Positions 36,201 to 61,154 are shown, counted from the first letter of the stretch. The stretch: 64,000 nt of DNA from Channallabes apus (GCA_030522415.1 CM060118.1:20606651-20670650); one strand, 5' to 3'. Notes: generated from the letters alone by a model not told the origin. Made by a program: numbers and translations.

Positions 36201-39200
36201 CTGTGCCGCAAAGGTTTTTCGTGTGCACAAGTGGAGTCACTTAACCTAGGCTTCACAGATAAAAGATATTAGGTGGTTAACTTTTCAGATGAAGCTGTCT
36301 CCTCTTCAAGGTCTATTTTAAGTTGGGAGAGATAAAGTGTGTGTATTTGTTTATTTAACCCACTTGATAACAGGGGAAGATAATATCTTGCTCTTGAGAT
36401 GCCTCAGGAAGATCTGTTTCCTGTATGCTGACAATGTTTTGAGGACTTCCCAAAATGTAGAACCAAGAATAGAAACTGAATGAGGTGGGTTATAGATCCT
36501 TTTAGAACAAATTAAATAGGTATATTAGGGAAATGGATATTCAGGCAGCCAGCGAGGGGATTTTGTACTCTGTTTGTCCGTCTGAGAGTGTTGGAGAATG
36601 ACGTAACTTGTATTTCACTACGATGGCCTGTTCTGTGTGTTTTTTTTTTTTTTTTTCATGTGTGGGAGGCGTCAGTGGATTCACTTCTCTCAAGCCTGTG
36701 GCTTGTTTTCCTCCTTTGGACATTGGAGCCAGGGTGGTGGGTGGTGTTGTGGCGAATGTTTGCACGCAGTAGAAAACAGTCTTTTAGACTTGACTGATTG
36801 CTTCTTCTTGTCTATGCTGTTTTCCTGTTTAGCCCTTTCTCTTCTTTGTCCTGTTTGTCACTGTCCTTGCACAAGAAGGCTGCTCTCATTCAGCAAATGA
36901 GATAGGGTCTATTTTTATGTAGAAATAATTAAAATGTTAATGTACATTTCCATTTCCCTTTCTGTTCTGAAACAGAAAAATTGTTGTACCAACTGTTCTT
37001 GTGGTGTTACGGACTTGATCACTCAAGTCACTATTACTGTCACTGGAGGAAGTTTTTCATAGACAAACAAATACTGTTTTGGGTTGGATTAAGAGCTTTC
37101 TTTAATTCTTTGTCTATGAGGCATATGGTGCGAATTTAATTAATATGGAATGGCGCCCTTAATGCTAGCTGCTCCAAACTTTGGCCTTCATGAGTACTCA
37201 CCATTTTAGTATAAGAAAAGCATTGGCCAGGCAGCAGCCTGAGTTTATGGAATTGTATGTTTTTCTCCCTCTTGTACCTAACAGACAACAGAGGGAGGAG
37301 CACAACCACATTCACTACTTACTTTTAGGAAATGTATTATAATATTTTGAGTGTGTTGGAGTAAACGTCAATACATGGCATATTAGACTATAAGCTAAAG
37401 TTGTTTAAAATTAACATAATATGAATAATGAATAATTGTTGAAATGTCAGAGACTTCATGATTTAAATGAGTTAAAATTATTGCTATGTCATCACTGAAG
37501 TTTGTATGTCTTCTGTTAATTATCATATTTATCTGATTCAGCATTCATTGCAACTAGAATGAATGCTGAATGCACACATTTTTTCACAACATTTGTAATG
37601 AATGTTAAATTATGATTATTAGAATTAGTGTGGAGGATGGAGTAGGGTGGTAGAGCGTCTGACTAAAATGACTGACAGTAAGCACATTCAAACACAAAGA
37701 AGTGTTTTAGATGTCAAATCAGTTGTCCATAAAGGTTTTCTTAGTGACTTAATACATTTTGTCAAGAACAAAAACTTAATGCATTGTTTATTTTTCATGT
37801 TGTATATTTTGTCAAGGTTATTTTTAAATAGATTTTATATTAAGGGGGAAAAAAATCGGCTCTTGTACCCTTACATAAACACTTATTTTACAGTATATTT
37901 TGACTATAATAACAGGCTTAATAGACCAACAATACAGTAGCAAGCATGCATGGATTACTTTATGGAAATTTCATATTGTTTTAATACATTTTTATTATTT
38001 CCTATGATTAATTAGAACGTTATTGGTACCACAGACATGACATCATCTGGGTCTCTGCAGAGGGGGGAAGAAGAAAGGGAGAGAAGAAACATCACATGCC
38101 TAAAATCTGACCAAGAAACATTTAGTTCCCTAATGAATACTGAAGCTGACAGGAGCACTTTTTTTTCACACTCAGCATTCTTGGTCACCTGAGTAGGCAG
38201 TTAACCATTACATTTTGCTACTAGAGCTTTGTGGTTTAATGTCCAGTGAATGTTTACTGCCTTCTGTAGTATCACCCTGCAAAGTTTTGAACCAGCTTTG
38301 CACAATCAGAAAGAAGTAAAGCATGTCTGCTGGAGTCTTATTAATGTACGAATAACCTATTCTGGGCGGCGCGGTGGTGTAGTGGTTAGCACTGTCGCCT
38401 TGCACCTCCAGGGTCTGGGTTCGATTCCCCGGCCAGGCTCGATTCCCGTCTCTGTGTGCATGGAGTTTGCATGTTCTCCCCGTGCTTGGTGGGTTTCCTC
38501 CGGGTACTCCGGTTTCCTCCCACAATCCAAAGATATGCAGGTTAGGCTAATTGGCGTTCCTAAATTGCCCGTAGTGTGTGATTGGGTGTGTGAGTGTGTG
38601 TATGTGTGTGTGCCCTGCGATGGATTGGCACCCTGTCCAGGGTGTACCCCGCCTAGTGCCCGAAGTCTCCTGGGATAGGCTCCAGGTCCCCCGTTACCCT
38701 GAACACAGGATTAAGCGGTATAGAAAATGAATGAATGAATGAACCTATTCTGTGAATTGTTTAGGAAAATAAACAGTGGAAAGATTTTGTGAATCTTCTC
38801 CCCTTTTTTCTGAAAAGGACATGTAATATTAACACTGTGGGAGGTTTCAATCTATATTTACAGCCACAGCTATTTCTGTTTGTTCACACTTCTATATATA
38901 GCGCCTATATTCATATTAATACAGTCTGGGGGAAAAATAACTTTTTGGTTTGACAGTGGTTTCATTATTTTGCATACATATATTCATTATTTGTAATATG
39001 TGATAATTCCAGTGACTAATTCTACACTTTTAATGTGTGTGGGAGAATGTGCGAATCATCCATCTTACATAGGTTTTCTCTCACAGTTGGCACATATGTG
39101 CTGACCATTTCTAATCAACTCCTGTATCCCATTCTCAGATCAGGTACTGGAGAAGGCCATGCACAAGTGCATCCTGAAGCCTCTGAAACCTGTTGTGGGG

Positions 39201-40960
39201 GCGGCTCTGCACAACTTCCAAATGAGCAGTGGAGTCTGGCAGCAGCTGAAGGAGAACCTGGCTCTTGCCAAAACCAAGCAGCCACAAGATATGGGTGTAG
39301 ACGGAGCCATGCCACCAGACCCTGTGTCCATAGAGAAGATTCGTCATAAGTTCCAAAATATGCGCAAACTGTACTCACCTGAGAAAAAAGTGTCACTACT
39401 GCTCCGTGTCTGCAAGCTCATTTACACCATCATGGAAGAACATTCAGGTAAGACATAGTGCAAAATGACTTCAACCATAATTTTATTCAGATGGAGGATT
39501 AATATGGTTTAATCTGGTTTTAGGGAGAATGTATGGAGCAGATGACTTCTTGCCCATGCTGACATATGTGTTGGCTCAGTGTGACATGCCTGAGCTGGAT
39601 ACAGAAATTCAGTACATGATGGAGTTACTAGATCCCTCTCTGCTGCATGGAGAAGGTACATTCACTCTGGATTCATAAGCAAGGCACCATATCCAAAAAG
39701 CACTATTTAGCAGCTATGCTGATTTATTTACTCATTTATTTATTTTAAAGAAAAGTTTAAATGATAATTGTCTGTTCTTTGAAGGTGGCTACTACTTAAC
39801 TAGTGCATACGGAGCTATGTCACTGATTAAAAACTTCCAGGAAGAGCAGGCAGCACGGGTGCTAAGCTCGGAAACCCGTAACACACTCCACCAGTGGCAC
39901 CGCAGACGCACAGCTCAGCGCAGCACACCATCCGTGGACGATTTTCAGGTGACACACTCACCACATAGTACACATGACTCGTCCTAATTGTAGGACACAG
40001 TGAAATATTAACTTTGTGTTTGGGAGAGATGTGTTTTTATGACAAGCACTTAAGGACTCAACTCCTGCAAAAAGTGCTTTGGATGCAGAAAAAAAAACAT
40101 CATGTCACTATTCTTGATCAATAATATACCATGGAGTTCTTAACAGAAACGACATTTTAGCAGCATGTCTGCAAACTTTAAGCATTTAAGACAGCTAAAG
40201 TGATGTAACTACCATTATATCACTGTTCAGTTAAATGGTAACATTTTTGTACCATGTGTTTATCTTTGTAAAAGTGTTTTTTTTTTTACAATGTCTCACT
40301 GTTAAATCTGCTACAAAAATAACATTTACTTGAATCGATGCATATTATATATCATAATGATTAATTAAATATTGTGATATAATTTTAGCACTCAATCCTT
40401 ATGTATACTTCCAAGGGTTTGATAGTGATATAGTGTATTATTGCAAATACCATATTTGTTTTTACATCCTACCTACCCATAAGAAAAAAATACATATATA
40501 ATATTTTTCATGAGTTATTTAAAGAAGGTATTTTTATTTCTCATGATTTATTATGATTTGTTTTATAAGATCAGTAATCATTTCCTTTACTAATATAGTA
40601 AACTAATATAGCTCTTCTCTTTGTGTGTAGAACTACCTAAGAGTTGCACTCCAGGAACCAGACAGTGGCTGTACAGCTAAAACTCTAAAGGTGCAACCGT
40701 ACGGCACCACAGAAGAGGTGTGTCAGTTATGTGCTGAAAAGTTCAAGGTGCGTGACCCTGATGCCCATGCCCTGTTTCTGCTGACGGAGGAGAGCACGCA
40801 ACAGCTGGCCCCGGACACACACCCACAGAAGATCAAAGCAGAGCTACACAGTCGCCCACAGAGTCAGCCGTTTTACTTCGTCTACCGCCGGATTCAGAAC
40901 CTCAACCTCCCTGCTCCAGCAGATGAATTCAATCACAACTCAGTTCCTGCCTTAGCCTGA
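21922..40960 (+). CDS. rin2: Ras and Rab interactor 2-like (RIN2), 11 coding exons, 955 aa
   Basis: Joined exons 21922-21981, 26194-26282, 27949-28147, 28974-29088, 29939-30011, 30960-31051, 33205-34509, 39139-39447, 39524-39655, 39785-39948 and 40631-40960 give one open frame with GT-AG borders throughout. RIN proteins bind active Ras and act as guanine-exchange factors for Rab5 in early endocytosis. Domains in order: an N-terminal GSFFKLIDT-type segment; SH2 about residues 95-200 (FLVR at 118-121, SLEGSGISFADLFRL); proline-rich SPPPRPPPPR at 343-352; serine-rich and acidic linker about 470-520; RIN homology; VPS9 about 700-835 with ADDFLP (753-758) and GYYLTS (793-798), the sites of the catalytic Asp and Tyr in Rabex-5-type domains; and C-terminal Ras association about 850-945. 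The VPS9-RA part resembles human RIN2 more closely than RIN1 or RIN3, judged from memory. Human RIN2 is about 895 aa; the extra length lies in the linker. ATG at 21922 was chosen because the following residues match the family N terminus. Confidence 0.93.
21982..26193 (+). other. rin2 intron 2 (after the first coding exon)
   Basis: About 4.2 kb. It holds a complete hAT-like element at 24501-25681. The rest is AT-rich with no recognisable gene. The acceptor is TAACTCTCTTTAG at 26181-26193. Confidence 0.75.
24501..25681. mobile_element. hAT-like element with 8-bp duplication
   Basis: Left terminus TAGGGCTGTGCGATATGGAC; right terminus CGATGTG-type inverted sequence ending CACAGCCCTG, where the last base departs from the expected A. 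The exact duplication CTTTCCAT is at 24493-24500 and 25682-25689. Subterminal ATCACGATT/AATCGTGAT motifs pair. A GC-rich TTGTGATTGGTT segment near the right end resembles an internal promoter with a CCAAT box. No transposase frame is recognisable. Confidence 0.85.
26194..26282 (+). CDS. rin2: rin2 coding exon 2 (residues 21-50)
   Basis: Encodes LIDTFSTEISELKQEMV and onward, the conserved N-terminal segment of RIN2/RIN3. The acceptor TTTAG and the donor GG/GTGAGT are both strong. It ends after two bases of a glycine codon that the next exon completes. Confidence 0.93.
27214..27255. repeat. (TAA)n microsatellite
   Basis: About 42 bases of uninterrupted AAT/TAA repeats in rin2 intron 3. Confidence 0.9.
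27403..27762 (+). mobile_element. tRNA-derived SINE, full-length but diverged
   Basis: Same family as 38365-38741: GGCGGCACAGTGACTTAG head with TTTCGATTCC B-box, body GTTTGCATGTTCTCCCCATG and GGTTTCCTCCGGGCGCTCC, tail GATGAGTGAGTGAATGAG. No clean duplication is apparent, so it is older than the 38.4 kb copy. Confidence 0.85.
27949..28147 (+). CDS. rin2: rin2 coding exon 3 (residues 50-116)
   Basis: Encodes RDSGYDSLRRRMSVLERL (72-89) and HTHPVWL (91-97), which open the SH2 domain in RIN proteins. The acceptor CTCTGTAG and the donor GGG/GTAAAT frame it. Ends in phase 0. Confidence 0.93.
28148..28973 (+). other. rin2 intron 4
   Basis: 826 bases of AT-rich sequence with no feature I can name. 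The acceptor is GTATGTGCTGTAG. Confidence 0.8.
28974..29088 (+). CDS. rin2: rin2 coding exon 4 (residues 117-154)
   Basis: Core of the SH2 domain: TFLVRRSSKLQKKVISLRM. The FLVR arginine is residue 121. Donor TACA/GTGAGT. Ends in phase 1. Confidence 0.93.
29089..29938 (+). other. rin2 intron 5
   Basis: 850 bases, AT-rich, no recognisable element. The acceptor is TGTGTGTTTCAG. Confidence 0.8.
29939..30011 (+). CDS. rin2: rin2 coding exon 5 (residues 155-179)
   Basis: Encodes FSLEGSGISFADLFRLVAF, the highly conserved RIN SH2 segment. Short exon between TTTCAG and GTAAGA, ending in phase 2 inside an arginine codon. Confidence 0.94.
30012..30959 (+). other. rin2 intron 6
   Basis: 948 bases with no recognisable element. 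The acceptor is CACTTTGTTGTAG. Confidence 0.8.
30960..31051 (+). CDS. rin2: rin2 coding exon 6 (residues 179-209)
   Basis: Encodes DVLPFTLKLPEAISAAK and onward, the end of the SH2 domain. Donor ATAG/GTAAGT. Ends in phase 1. Confidence 0.94.
31052..33204 (+). other. rin2 intron 7
   Basis: About 2.15 kb. A GC-richer patch at 32625-32770 holds an AP-1-like TGACTCA at about 32714 and could be regulatory or an alternative first exon, but nothing proves it. No mobile element is recognised. The acceptor is CTTGTTTCCTTTAG. Confidence 0.65.
33205..34509 (+). CDS. rin2: rin2 large coding exon 7 (residues 210-644)
   Basis: A 1305-base exon, phase 1 at both ends. It encodes the family-specific ECSQSNGALCFINPLFLQ (about 260-277), the proline-rich stretch at 343-352, a LSDISISTSSSDSLDY motif (about 473-488), a glutamate-rich run (about 507-517), FVLPRALKGHLRKVSGVF, and the start of the RIN-homology region (TYFGCLVQDYMSFMQEN). 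The linker between these blocks is the least conserved part. Confidence 0.96.
34510..39138 (+). other. rin2 intron 8
   Basis: 4.6 kb, largest intron inside the coding region. It holds a full SINE at 38365-38741, a poly-A run near 34930 and a poly-T run near 36640. The rest is AT-rich with no recognisable gene. The acceptor is CCCATTCTCAG. Confidence 0.75.
38365..38741 (+). mobile_element. tRNA-derived SINE, best-preserved copy, 11-bp duplication
   Basis: Starts GGCGGCGCGGTGGTGTAGTG (A-box GTAGTGGTTAGC) with B-box GGTTCGATTCC about 50 bases later. It runs through the family body to CCCTGAACACAGGATTAAGC and an ATGAATGAATGA tail. Exact duplication AACCTATTCTG at 38354-38364 and 38742-38752. It is a suitable reference for the other copies in this window. 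Confidence 0.93.
39139..39447 (+). CDS. rin2: rin2 coding exon 8 (residues 645-747)
   Basis: Encodes DQVLEKAMHKCILKPLK and KLYSPEKKVSLLLRVCKLIY, spanning the end of RIN homology and the first part of VPS9. Acceptor TCTCAG, donor CAG/GTAAGA. Phase 1 at both ends. Confidence 0.96.
39524..39655 (+). CDS. rin2: rin2 coding exon 9 (residues 748-791)
   Basis: Encodes RMYGADDFLPMLTYVLAQCD and YMMELLDPSLLHGEG, the catalytic centre of the VPS9 domain, including the Asp pair at 754-755. Flanked by short introns. Phase 1 at both ends. Confidence 0.96.
39785..39948 (+). CDS. rin2: rin2 coding exon 10 (residues 792-846)
   Basis: Encodes GYYLTSAYGAMSLIKNFQEE, with the VPS9 Tyr pair at 794-795, then a basic QWHRRRTAQRS linker to SVDDFQ. 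Donor CAG/GTGACA. Ends in phase 0. Confidence 0.96.
39949..40630 (+). other. rin2 intron 11
   Basis: 682 bases of AT-rich sequence with no feature recognised. Confidence 0.8.
40631..40960 (+). CDS. rin2: rin2 terminal coding exon (residues 847-955, stop)
   Basis: Encodes NYLRVALQEPDSGC, TTEEVCQLCAEKFKV and QKIKAELHSRPQ, the Ras-association domain, then ends in TGA at 40958-40960. The last residues (after YRRIQN) differ from what I recall of mammalian RIN2. Confidence 0.95.
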   Translation, partial: NYLRVALQEPDSGCTAKTLKVQPYGTTEEVCQLCAEKFKVRDPDAHALFLLTEESTQQLAPDTHPQKIKAELHSRPQSQPFYFVYRRIQNLNLPAPADEFNHNSVPALA

Positions 40961-41930
40961 AGCCTCTGAAACTTGCGTGTGATGAATTTACTCTCTTCCC
41001 TAATTGCTGCGAGTGTTTTTCACATCACCACAAAGACAACTGTGCTGTTTTGGAAATGTTTGCATCTAAAGGAAAAAGAAAATGATGCTAGGCCCTGAGG
41101 AAAGAAGGAAGGAAGGATGTGTCTGACAGATGCTGCATTTTCAGCTCTTCTTTTTCTTTTTTAATCTTTCAGGAAGTGGAACGTGAGCATCACGTTTGAG
41201 GAAGCCACTTTTGTGTTGTAAACGATACAGGAGAGTTGACCATAGGCAAACATGCTAATTGGAAAGTTGAGTATGAATGTGCATGTTAATAATGGAGCGA
41301 GACCTGTTTAATAGCCATGTCAGGTTTTTCTATGCTGTGGATTTTCTTTCCTGAGTCAGTATAAATAATACAATACTCTATATGACTGCTTTTTTTAAAG
41401 GACAAAATTTATTGGATGTGTTTTAAATTGTATGCTAATTTTCATATAGTGGCTGGCTTCAGTGGGCTGTTTAGCTCATAGTCTGACATGTGGTGCAATA
41501 TGAGCAAGTCCACTGCCAAAGACGTGGAGGAATCCATGTCAATATCTGACTTTATACTTTGCCTTTTTATATACTGAAAACCTAATTGTTAACATATTTT
41601 AAAAAGTTTTGATGCAGTTGCTGGTAAACTGCTTTCGTTTTATGTATTTAAAATAATTAGTCTAATAATGCATGCATTTGTTGGTTAAGAATATTAACTA
41701 AGAACCAGGCACTGTTGCCAGTGATGTTTTATCATATGCATATTTGTACGAATGAAATCATATGAGTCAGTAGACCACAAACATGTTGTTTATCCTCCCA
41801 TCCTTGATAACTTATAAAACAGTTTTGCTATGAAGATACATATAAATAAAATCTTGAATCCAAGTTATAGAAAATACTGTACTACTGACAAGCTAAAGGC
41901 TTGTGTGTGAATAAATCTGAGCTGCATCTC
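40961..41930 (+). other. rin2: rin2 3' UTR (extent estimated)
   Basis: Follows the stop directly. AATAAA occurs at 41845-41850 and 41910-41915; either could set the 3' end. The limit given is a guess from the second signal. Confidence 0.5.
41845..41915 (+). promoter_or_regulatory. Candidate rin2 poly(A) signals
   Basis: Two AATAAA hexamers at 41845-41850 and 41910-41915, about 0.9 kb after the stop codon. No transcript evidence distinguishes them. Confidence 0.4.
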
Positions 41931-42923
41931 AGTGATTTATGATCCTTGCTGGCAAGTTACTGAAAGTGTGCAGTGGGACAGGAAGGTTATGTGGAGGCGA
42001 GGAGGTTACAGGAGTAGAATGTAACAATGAGTAAAAAAACAGGATGGACTAACTGGAAGGTCATACAAGAATGGTATTACATTCATTGGACGAACATCTC
42101 AAGTAATGGATTTTATACATGTTTTACTGTAAATTCTGATCAGGTAACATTTGACTAATTTGTTTTTTTGTTTTTGTTTATCATTTGTGTATGCCTAACT
42201 ACAAAGGATGAGATTTACCAAGTGTGTGATTTCCTGTTAAAGTGCTGTGCATTTTTATGTCTGGCCATCAATGGTAGAAATGTCATTGACTGATATGTAG
42301 GCTGTCTGGGACCAGATCAATGCAATACGCTAATCCTTGTAGCATTGACAGAAATACATCAGGGCCGGCAGGAAAAAAAAAACAAAATACGTGATGTTAA
42401 ATTGTCTTTTTTTTTTAAACTTAAATATAAAATATGTAAATGTGATTTAACTAGATATTATAAAGTTGATAAGTATATATTTATATGCAATCTGTGCTGG
42501 GATTATCACAGATTCTTTTTTTTTTAAAGAAGAAAACTTCTTAATTCAAATGTGTTTAAATTGTATTATATTATATTATATGTCTCACTACTAGCACTCC
42601 CATTGTAAGTTTTTTTTTTTAATGTGGCATTTATTCATGAACAATACTATTTTGCACACAATAAATAAGAACAAATATATTTCTATCGTTTTTTGTTTTT
42701 CCTTCCTAACTCATCTTTAGTAACCTTTTATACTGATCATAATCTTGGGGTTGGGGAACATTTCTCGGCAACATTGAATCCAAGGAAGAATACATCTTTG
42801 ATCCGGTGCTTGTCCATCACGACAACACACAACAAATATACAAACATTTTTGGACAGGTTTTCTTTTGTCCTCCCACCGTGGGCAGTTAGTGCTTTTTGA
42901 ATGAAATTATGAAAAAATTAATT

Positions 42924-42961
<38 letters not shown>
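42924..42961. repeat. (GATA)n microsatellite
   Basis: About nine uninterrupted ATAG/GATA units. Confidence 0.95.
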
Positions 42962-43770
42962 CACTGTGTGTAAACTAAGAGACACAACAACTATGTTTTT
43001 GAGCCTCTGGCATGATATTATGATTTCACAGAAATTCTGCTCATATTACATAATCGTTTCACAAAATCAGATTCTGAGAAAGCGTGATTCCACACATTAC
43101 ACATTTATTCCGCCTAAACATGTTTATACGTAGCTTTGCCAAATACCACAAACATTCTTATCCAAATGCCTGATTTAATTCTTCAGAAGGGATTGCATTC
43201 TTGGCGGAATTCTGTGAAGAGTTCCTTTAGCGCCATCCAGTGGCCTTTAGGACCCTGTGCATTGTAAAAACTGAGGCTTGGTATCGTTTTTGTAGGCTCG
43301 AGTAGTATTCATTTTCTTGCTAAATCACGCGGTTATTTTGCAACGTTCGAGACTTATAAGAGATTGTGACAAACCGCCGTGACGTAGGCAACCACGCGAT
43401 ACTGACTTTCCATGTTTATCTCCTCAAAAACGAGGATTCATTTAGTTAATGTTACAGTTTTATTCAAGTACTGTGTCTATATTTCATTGTATTTAAAGCC
43501 AATACTGTCGTAAACAAATTTAAATGCAGAGTATGGTATTTGAAGACATCAGGTGATTTCTGCGCCTGAAGCCGGGGGGCGGAGCCTGGCGGCCATATTG
43601 AGCAACTCAAAGCCAAGAAGTTCAACTGTACAAATCCACAAATACTTACCTGTTCAACTAAGCAGAAGTATTATATGAATCTTAAATCCCTCGTATATTT
43701 TTGGGGGGTAAAATGGACATATAAATGATTTACCATGCTTTAAATTGATTTAAAATGTATTACCAGATAT

Positions 43771-44010
43771 AGTAAGATTCAATTATTTGTCACATGTAAG
43801 TTAAAGCACAGTGAAATGACTTTTTCGTAAATACCAGTTGGGAAACTGGGGTTAAAGCACAGGGATAGCCAGGATACAGTGCCCCTGATGCAGATAGGGA
43901 TATCTTGTATTTGTGTTTCCATAGGTGAGGAATTGAACAAGTAGACAGTGACAGGTTAGTAATAAATAAACTAAGTAATACACTTCGAGAAACCAGCCGC
44001 ACCATTTTGG
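43771..44010 (-). repeat. Dispersed repeat fragment
   Basis: TTATTTGTCACATGTAAG followed by AAAGCACAGTGAAATGAC recalls a widespread fish repeat, and it shares the TTATTTGTCACAT...GTGAAATG pattern with the insert at 9927-10516. Its class and orientation are uncertain. Confidence 0.45.
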
Positions 44011-44251
44011 GAGCTAGAGATAGAAGAGAAATGGCACTGGAGACAAGCAGAGGATTGAAACAACAACAACAACATTATTTGGTTTAGGATACAGTACAAT
44101 ATTAACACTACAATATTAGTTTTACTGAAAAGTGGTTCAACTTTTCAACAACTTTTTTTTATCTTTATTAAATCTTTATAGTAGTTTGCTTGGGTTGTTA
44201 TATATCTTTTTTCCCCTGTAGGTTTCCCAATCAGGACAGTTGTTAGGTCAG

Positions 44252-44435
44252 AGGTGTCAAATCTTTTCCAGAAAGGGACGGTTTGTGTATGCAGGTTTTC
44301 ATTCCAACCAAGCGGAAGCCACACCAGACTGAGTCTATTGAAACCTGAGATCAACTAATTAAACATGTAGAATCAGGTGTGGTGTCTGTTTGCTTGGAAT
44401 AAAAACCTGCACACACTGGCCTTTTCTGGAGAACA
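44252..44435. mobile_element. Palindromic MITE-like element
   Basis: The left arm (CCAGAAAGGGACGG, GCAGGTTTTCATTCCAACCA, GAAGCCACACC) pairs with the right arm (GGTGTGGTGTC, GCTTGGAATAAAAACCTGC, GGCCTTTTCTGG) around a short centre. Non-coding, under 200 bases. The long inverted arms indicate a miniature DNA transposon. Its superfamily is not clear from the ends. Confidence 0.65.
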
Positions 44436-44982
44436 TATAACAGCATTAGATGAGCATTATTTAGCCCAAGTTTTGTCCCTTTGATTAAAAATATTAATGA
44501 GATATGAGTTGATCCAGGGTAAATATCTAACTCTACCTCAATTTGTTTTCATGTTTATTAATTACATTAGTATCCTCCAAATAGATGAGGTTCCATGCAT
44601 TATCAATGAAATGAATTAACATAAAAAAATTTCCCAGTTTCCCTGAATATAGGCACTCTTGAAATGCTGCTCAACCACACAAATTAGTTAACCACATCTG
44701 TGGTTTATACCTGTGGTATAAAAAGCAATCTGTAACTGGAGAATAGAATGTACTATACACTATAAATAAATTCATTTATTATCCATCCCCTGTTGCATCA
44801 TTGAAGACGGAGATACAAATTGTATCTGAGAGCAATGTTAGTACAAAAACTGATTTGGGAGAAATGGGTTTCATTAACCAAACAGCTGCACACAAGTCTG
44901 ATATCACATGACACATACCCTGGAGATATACATGTACCAGGGCAGTTATTTAAGGAGTTGCCAGCTCAACACCCAATTGTCA

Positions 44983-45110
44983 TTCACACATCATAGGCAA
45001 TTTGGAAAAACCAATTAGCTTAACCTGCATGCCTTTGGGGAGGAAACCGGAGAACCAGGAGGAAACCTTTTACAGTACAAAGCACAGGGAGAACATTCAA
45101 ACTCCATAAC
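44983..45110 (-). repeat. SINE fragment, diverged
   Basis: Reverse copy of part of the SINE body: GGCAATTTGG, CTTAACCTGCATGCCTTTGG, GGAGGAAACCGGAG, GCACAGGGAGAACATTC, AAACTCC. Head and tail missing. Confidence 0.55.
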
Positions 45111-45129
45111 AACATTTTAGACAACCATA

Positions 45130-45480
45130 CGCTTTCAACTGCTTCCGAAGGTTTGAGGAAGGTTACCTGGCCCCTGTGCACAAGGTAAGACCTAAATAGA
45201 TATGATTTGATGAGGTTAGTGAGAAGAGTCCTGATTTCAACCCCACTTATCACCTTTGGGATGAACTGAAACTTTGATTATGAGCCATACCTTCTTGTCC
45301 AACATCAGTCTGACCACACAACTGCTTTTGTTAACTGAATAAGTACAAAGTCACAGAGACAGGGTTTCCAGAAGGAGGCAAAGGAATTTTTAATAGCTAT
45401 GGAATAGGTTGGAATGTGATGTCGAACCTGAGCTGTAATGGGCAAGTGTCCACATACTTTTGGTCATATAGCATAGTCAC
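45130..45480 (+). pseudogene. Tc1-like transposase 3' relic
   Basis: Contains a decayed P-D-F-N-P...L-W-D-E-L stretch typical of the third catalytic block of Tc1 transposases (near 45230-45270) and ends GGCAAGTGTCCACATACTTT followed by TGGTCATATAG, a common fish Tc1 terminal sequence. Several stops interrupt it. The left end is unclear. Confidence 0.5.
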
Positions 45481-45559
45481 CACCATTATGCAGAAAGACT
45501 AAGCTAACTACCAGTGATGCAGGTATCATATTTCCTCTCAGTCATCACTGATGTTTAGT

Positions 45560-45723
45560 ATCATGACGTATGCATGTGACGTACCATAAAGAGGCGGTGC
45601 ATGGAAATGTACGAACCAATGGTAAGGCATTTCTGATTGATGCCACGCCCATACGGTGTCGGTGCTGTTTGTGGGAGGCGCCGATGTCCAGGAAGTAAAC
45701 ACTTCACTTAGCCTGAGTGAGCG
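45560..45723 (+). promoter_or_regulatory. slc17a5 proximal promoter and 5' UTR
   Basis: GC-richer than its surroundings. It has two GTGACGTA/ATGACGTA (CRE-like) motifs near 45563-45582, a CCAAT box at about 45606 and a CCACGCCC (KLF-type) motif near 45642. A five-codon upstream frame, ATG TCC AGG AAG TAA at 45684-45698, lies 25 bases before the start codon. No TATA box is obvious. Start of transcription unknown. Confidence 0.5.
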
Positions 45724-60125
<14,402 letters not shown>

Positions 60126-61112
60126 AAAGGAACTGAAAGGACACTATTGCATTAAAAATTCAGGTGATGGATTCAGATGATTCTGTTTGAAGACTCGTGC
60201 ACAGCTGGTTAATTTTTTGACCATGCTGAATGTTCTTTAACATTATACATTTTACAAAGATGTTCTAATGTCTTTCTGCTCTTCTGCTTTCAGTTTCATG
60301 TGGTTTTTAGGCATTTTGTATGATTTAGAAAGCCAGTATTTTCACAAGAACATGTCTTTAGCCAGTGCACATCTTTAATAGCAGAATATTTTAATTAGTG
60401 CTGAACGTTTTCATTTTAACTGCTCAGAAATCATGTTTTAAAACCAGAGGTGGCTTGCCCATAGGAACGTCTGGTGTTTTTTAGCAATTAAAAAAATTCT
60501 AACTTGTTCACAGCTCCGTTACTAATTACTATTACTATTTTGTGGCGGCAGTGATTATAGGGTATAGCTCTTTGCCCAAAGCCATGTTAAATTAACTTGC
60601 TTGCCTCTTTTGATCTTGCACAATCATGGGGCCACTTGCTCAGTTCCCCATTTAACTTGCATTTTAAGCATGGTATTATTCCACCTAGTGTTTAAAAATA
60701 GGAACTGCATCAAGTACTAATGGTGCGCCTCCAGTAAAGGAATGATCATGCCATGCTTGCTCTATAAACATTTTTAATATAGTCATTGTCATTTTGGGTA
60801 ACGACACCGCTGGCAGAATATTTTTAAGCAATCCCAATCTGGCAGCTCTTAATCAGATTACACTACAAAATAAGATCTTAAGTACACATTACGTGGCTAT
60901 TATGTACTGAACCATTTCTGTTCTAAATGCTATTGCAAGGAGTGGCATAGGGAAAATGGGAGTATGGAGTGAATAATGTCTGTACATAAGACATGCACAC
61001 CACGGTGCCTTTGTTTCTCAAGCAGAGACTAAAGGAGGAGATGGCATGCTTAAGGATTGAATGCTGTCAACTCTCAACTGGCTAGATTGTAGCTATAGCA
61101 GTGGCAAAGTGT

Positions 61113-61154
61113 GAGCAAACTGTAACACAATGCTCATTGTGTTACAGTTTGCTC
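61113..61154. other. Perfect inverted repeat: 19-bp stem, 4-base loop
   Basis: GAGCAAACTGTAACACAAT at 61113-61131 and its exact reverse complement at 61136-61154, separated by GCTC. Transcribed RNA would form a complete 19-bp hairpin. Pairing does not extend outside. Confidence 0.95.

Larger units (their letters stand above)
41931..45560. other. Intergenic DNA between rin2 and slc17a5
   Basis: Holds a GATA microsatellite, a retroposon-like fragment near 43771-44010, a palindromic MITE near 44252-44435, a SINE fragment and a Tc1 relic near 45130-45480. A small GC-rich patch at about 43570-43600 has no attached gene that I can see. No coding sequence recognised. Confidence 0.6.

Noticed and set aside
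43375..43600. CpG-richer patch as a third gene promoter
   Set aside because: No downstream coding exon in either direction and only a brief GC-rich stretch.
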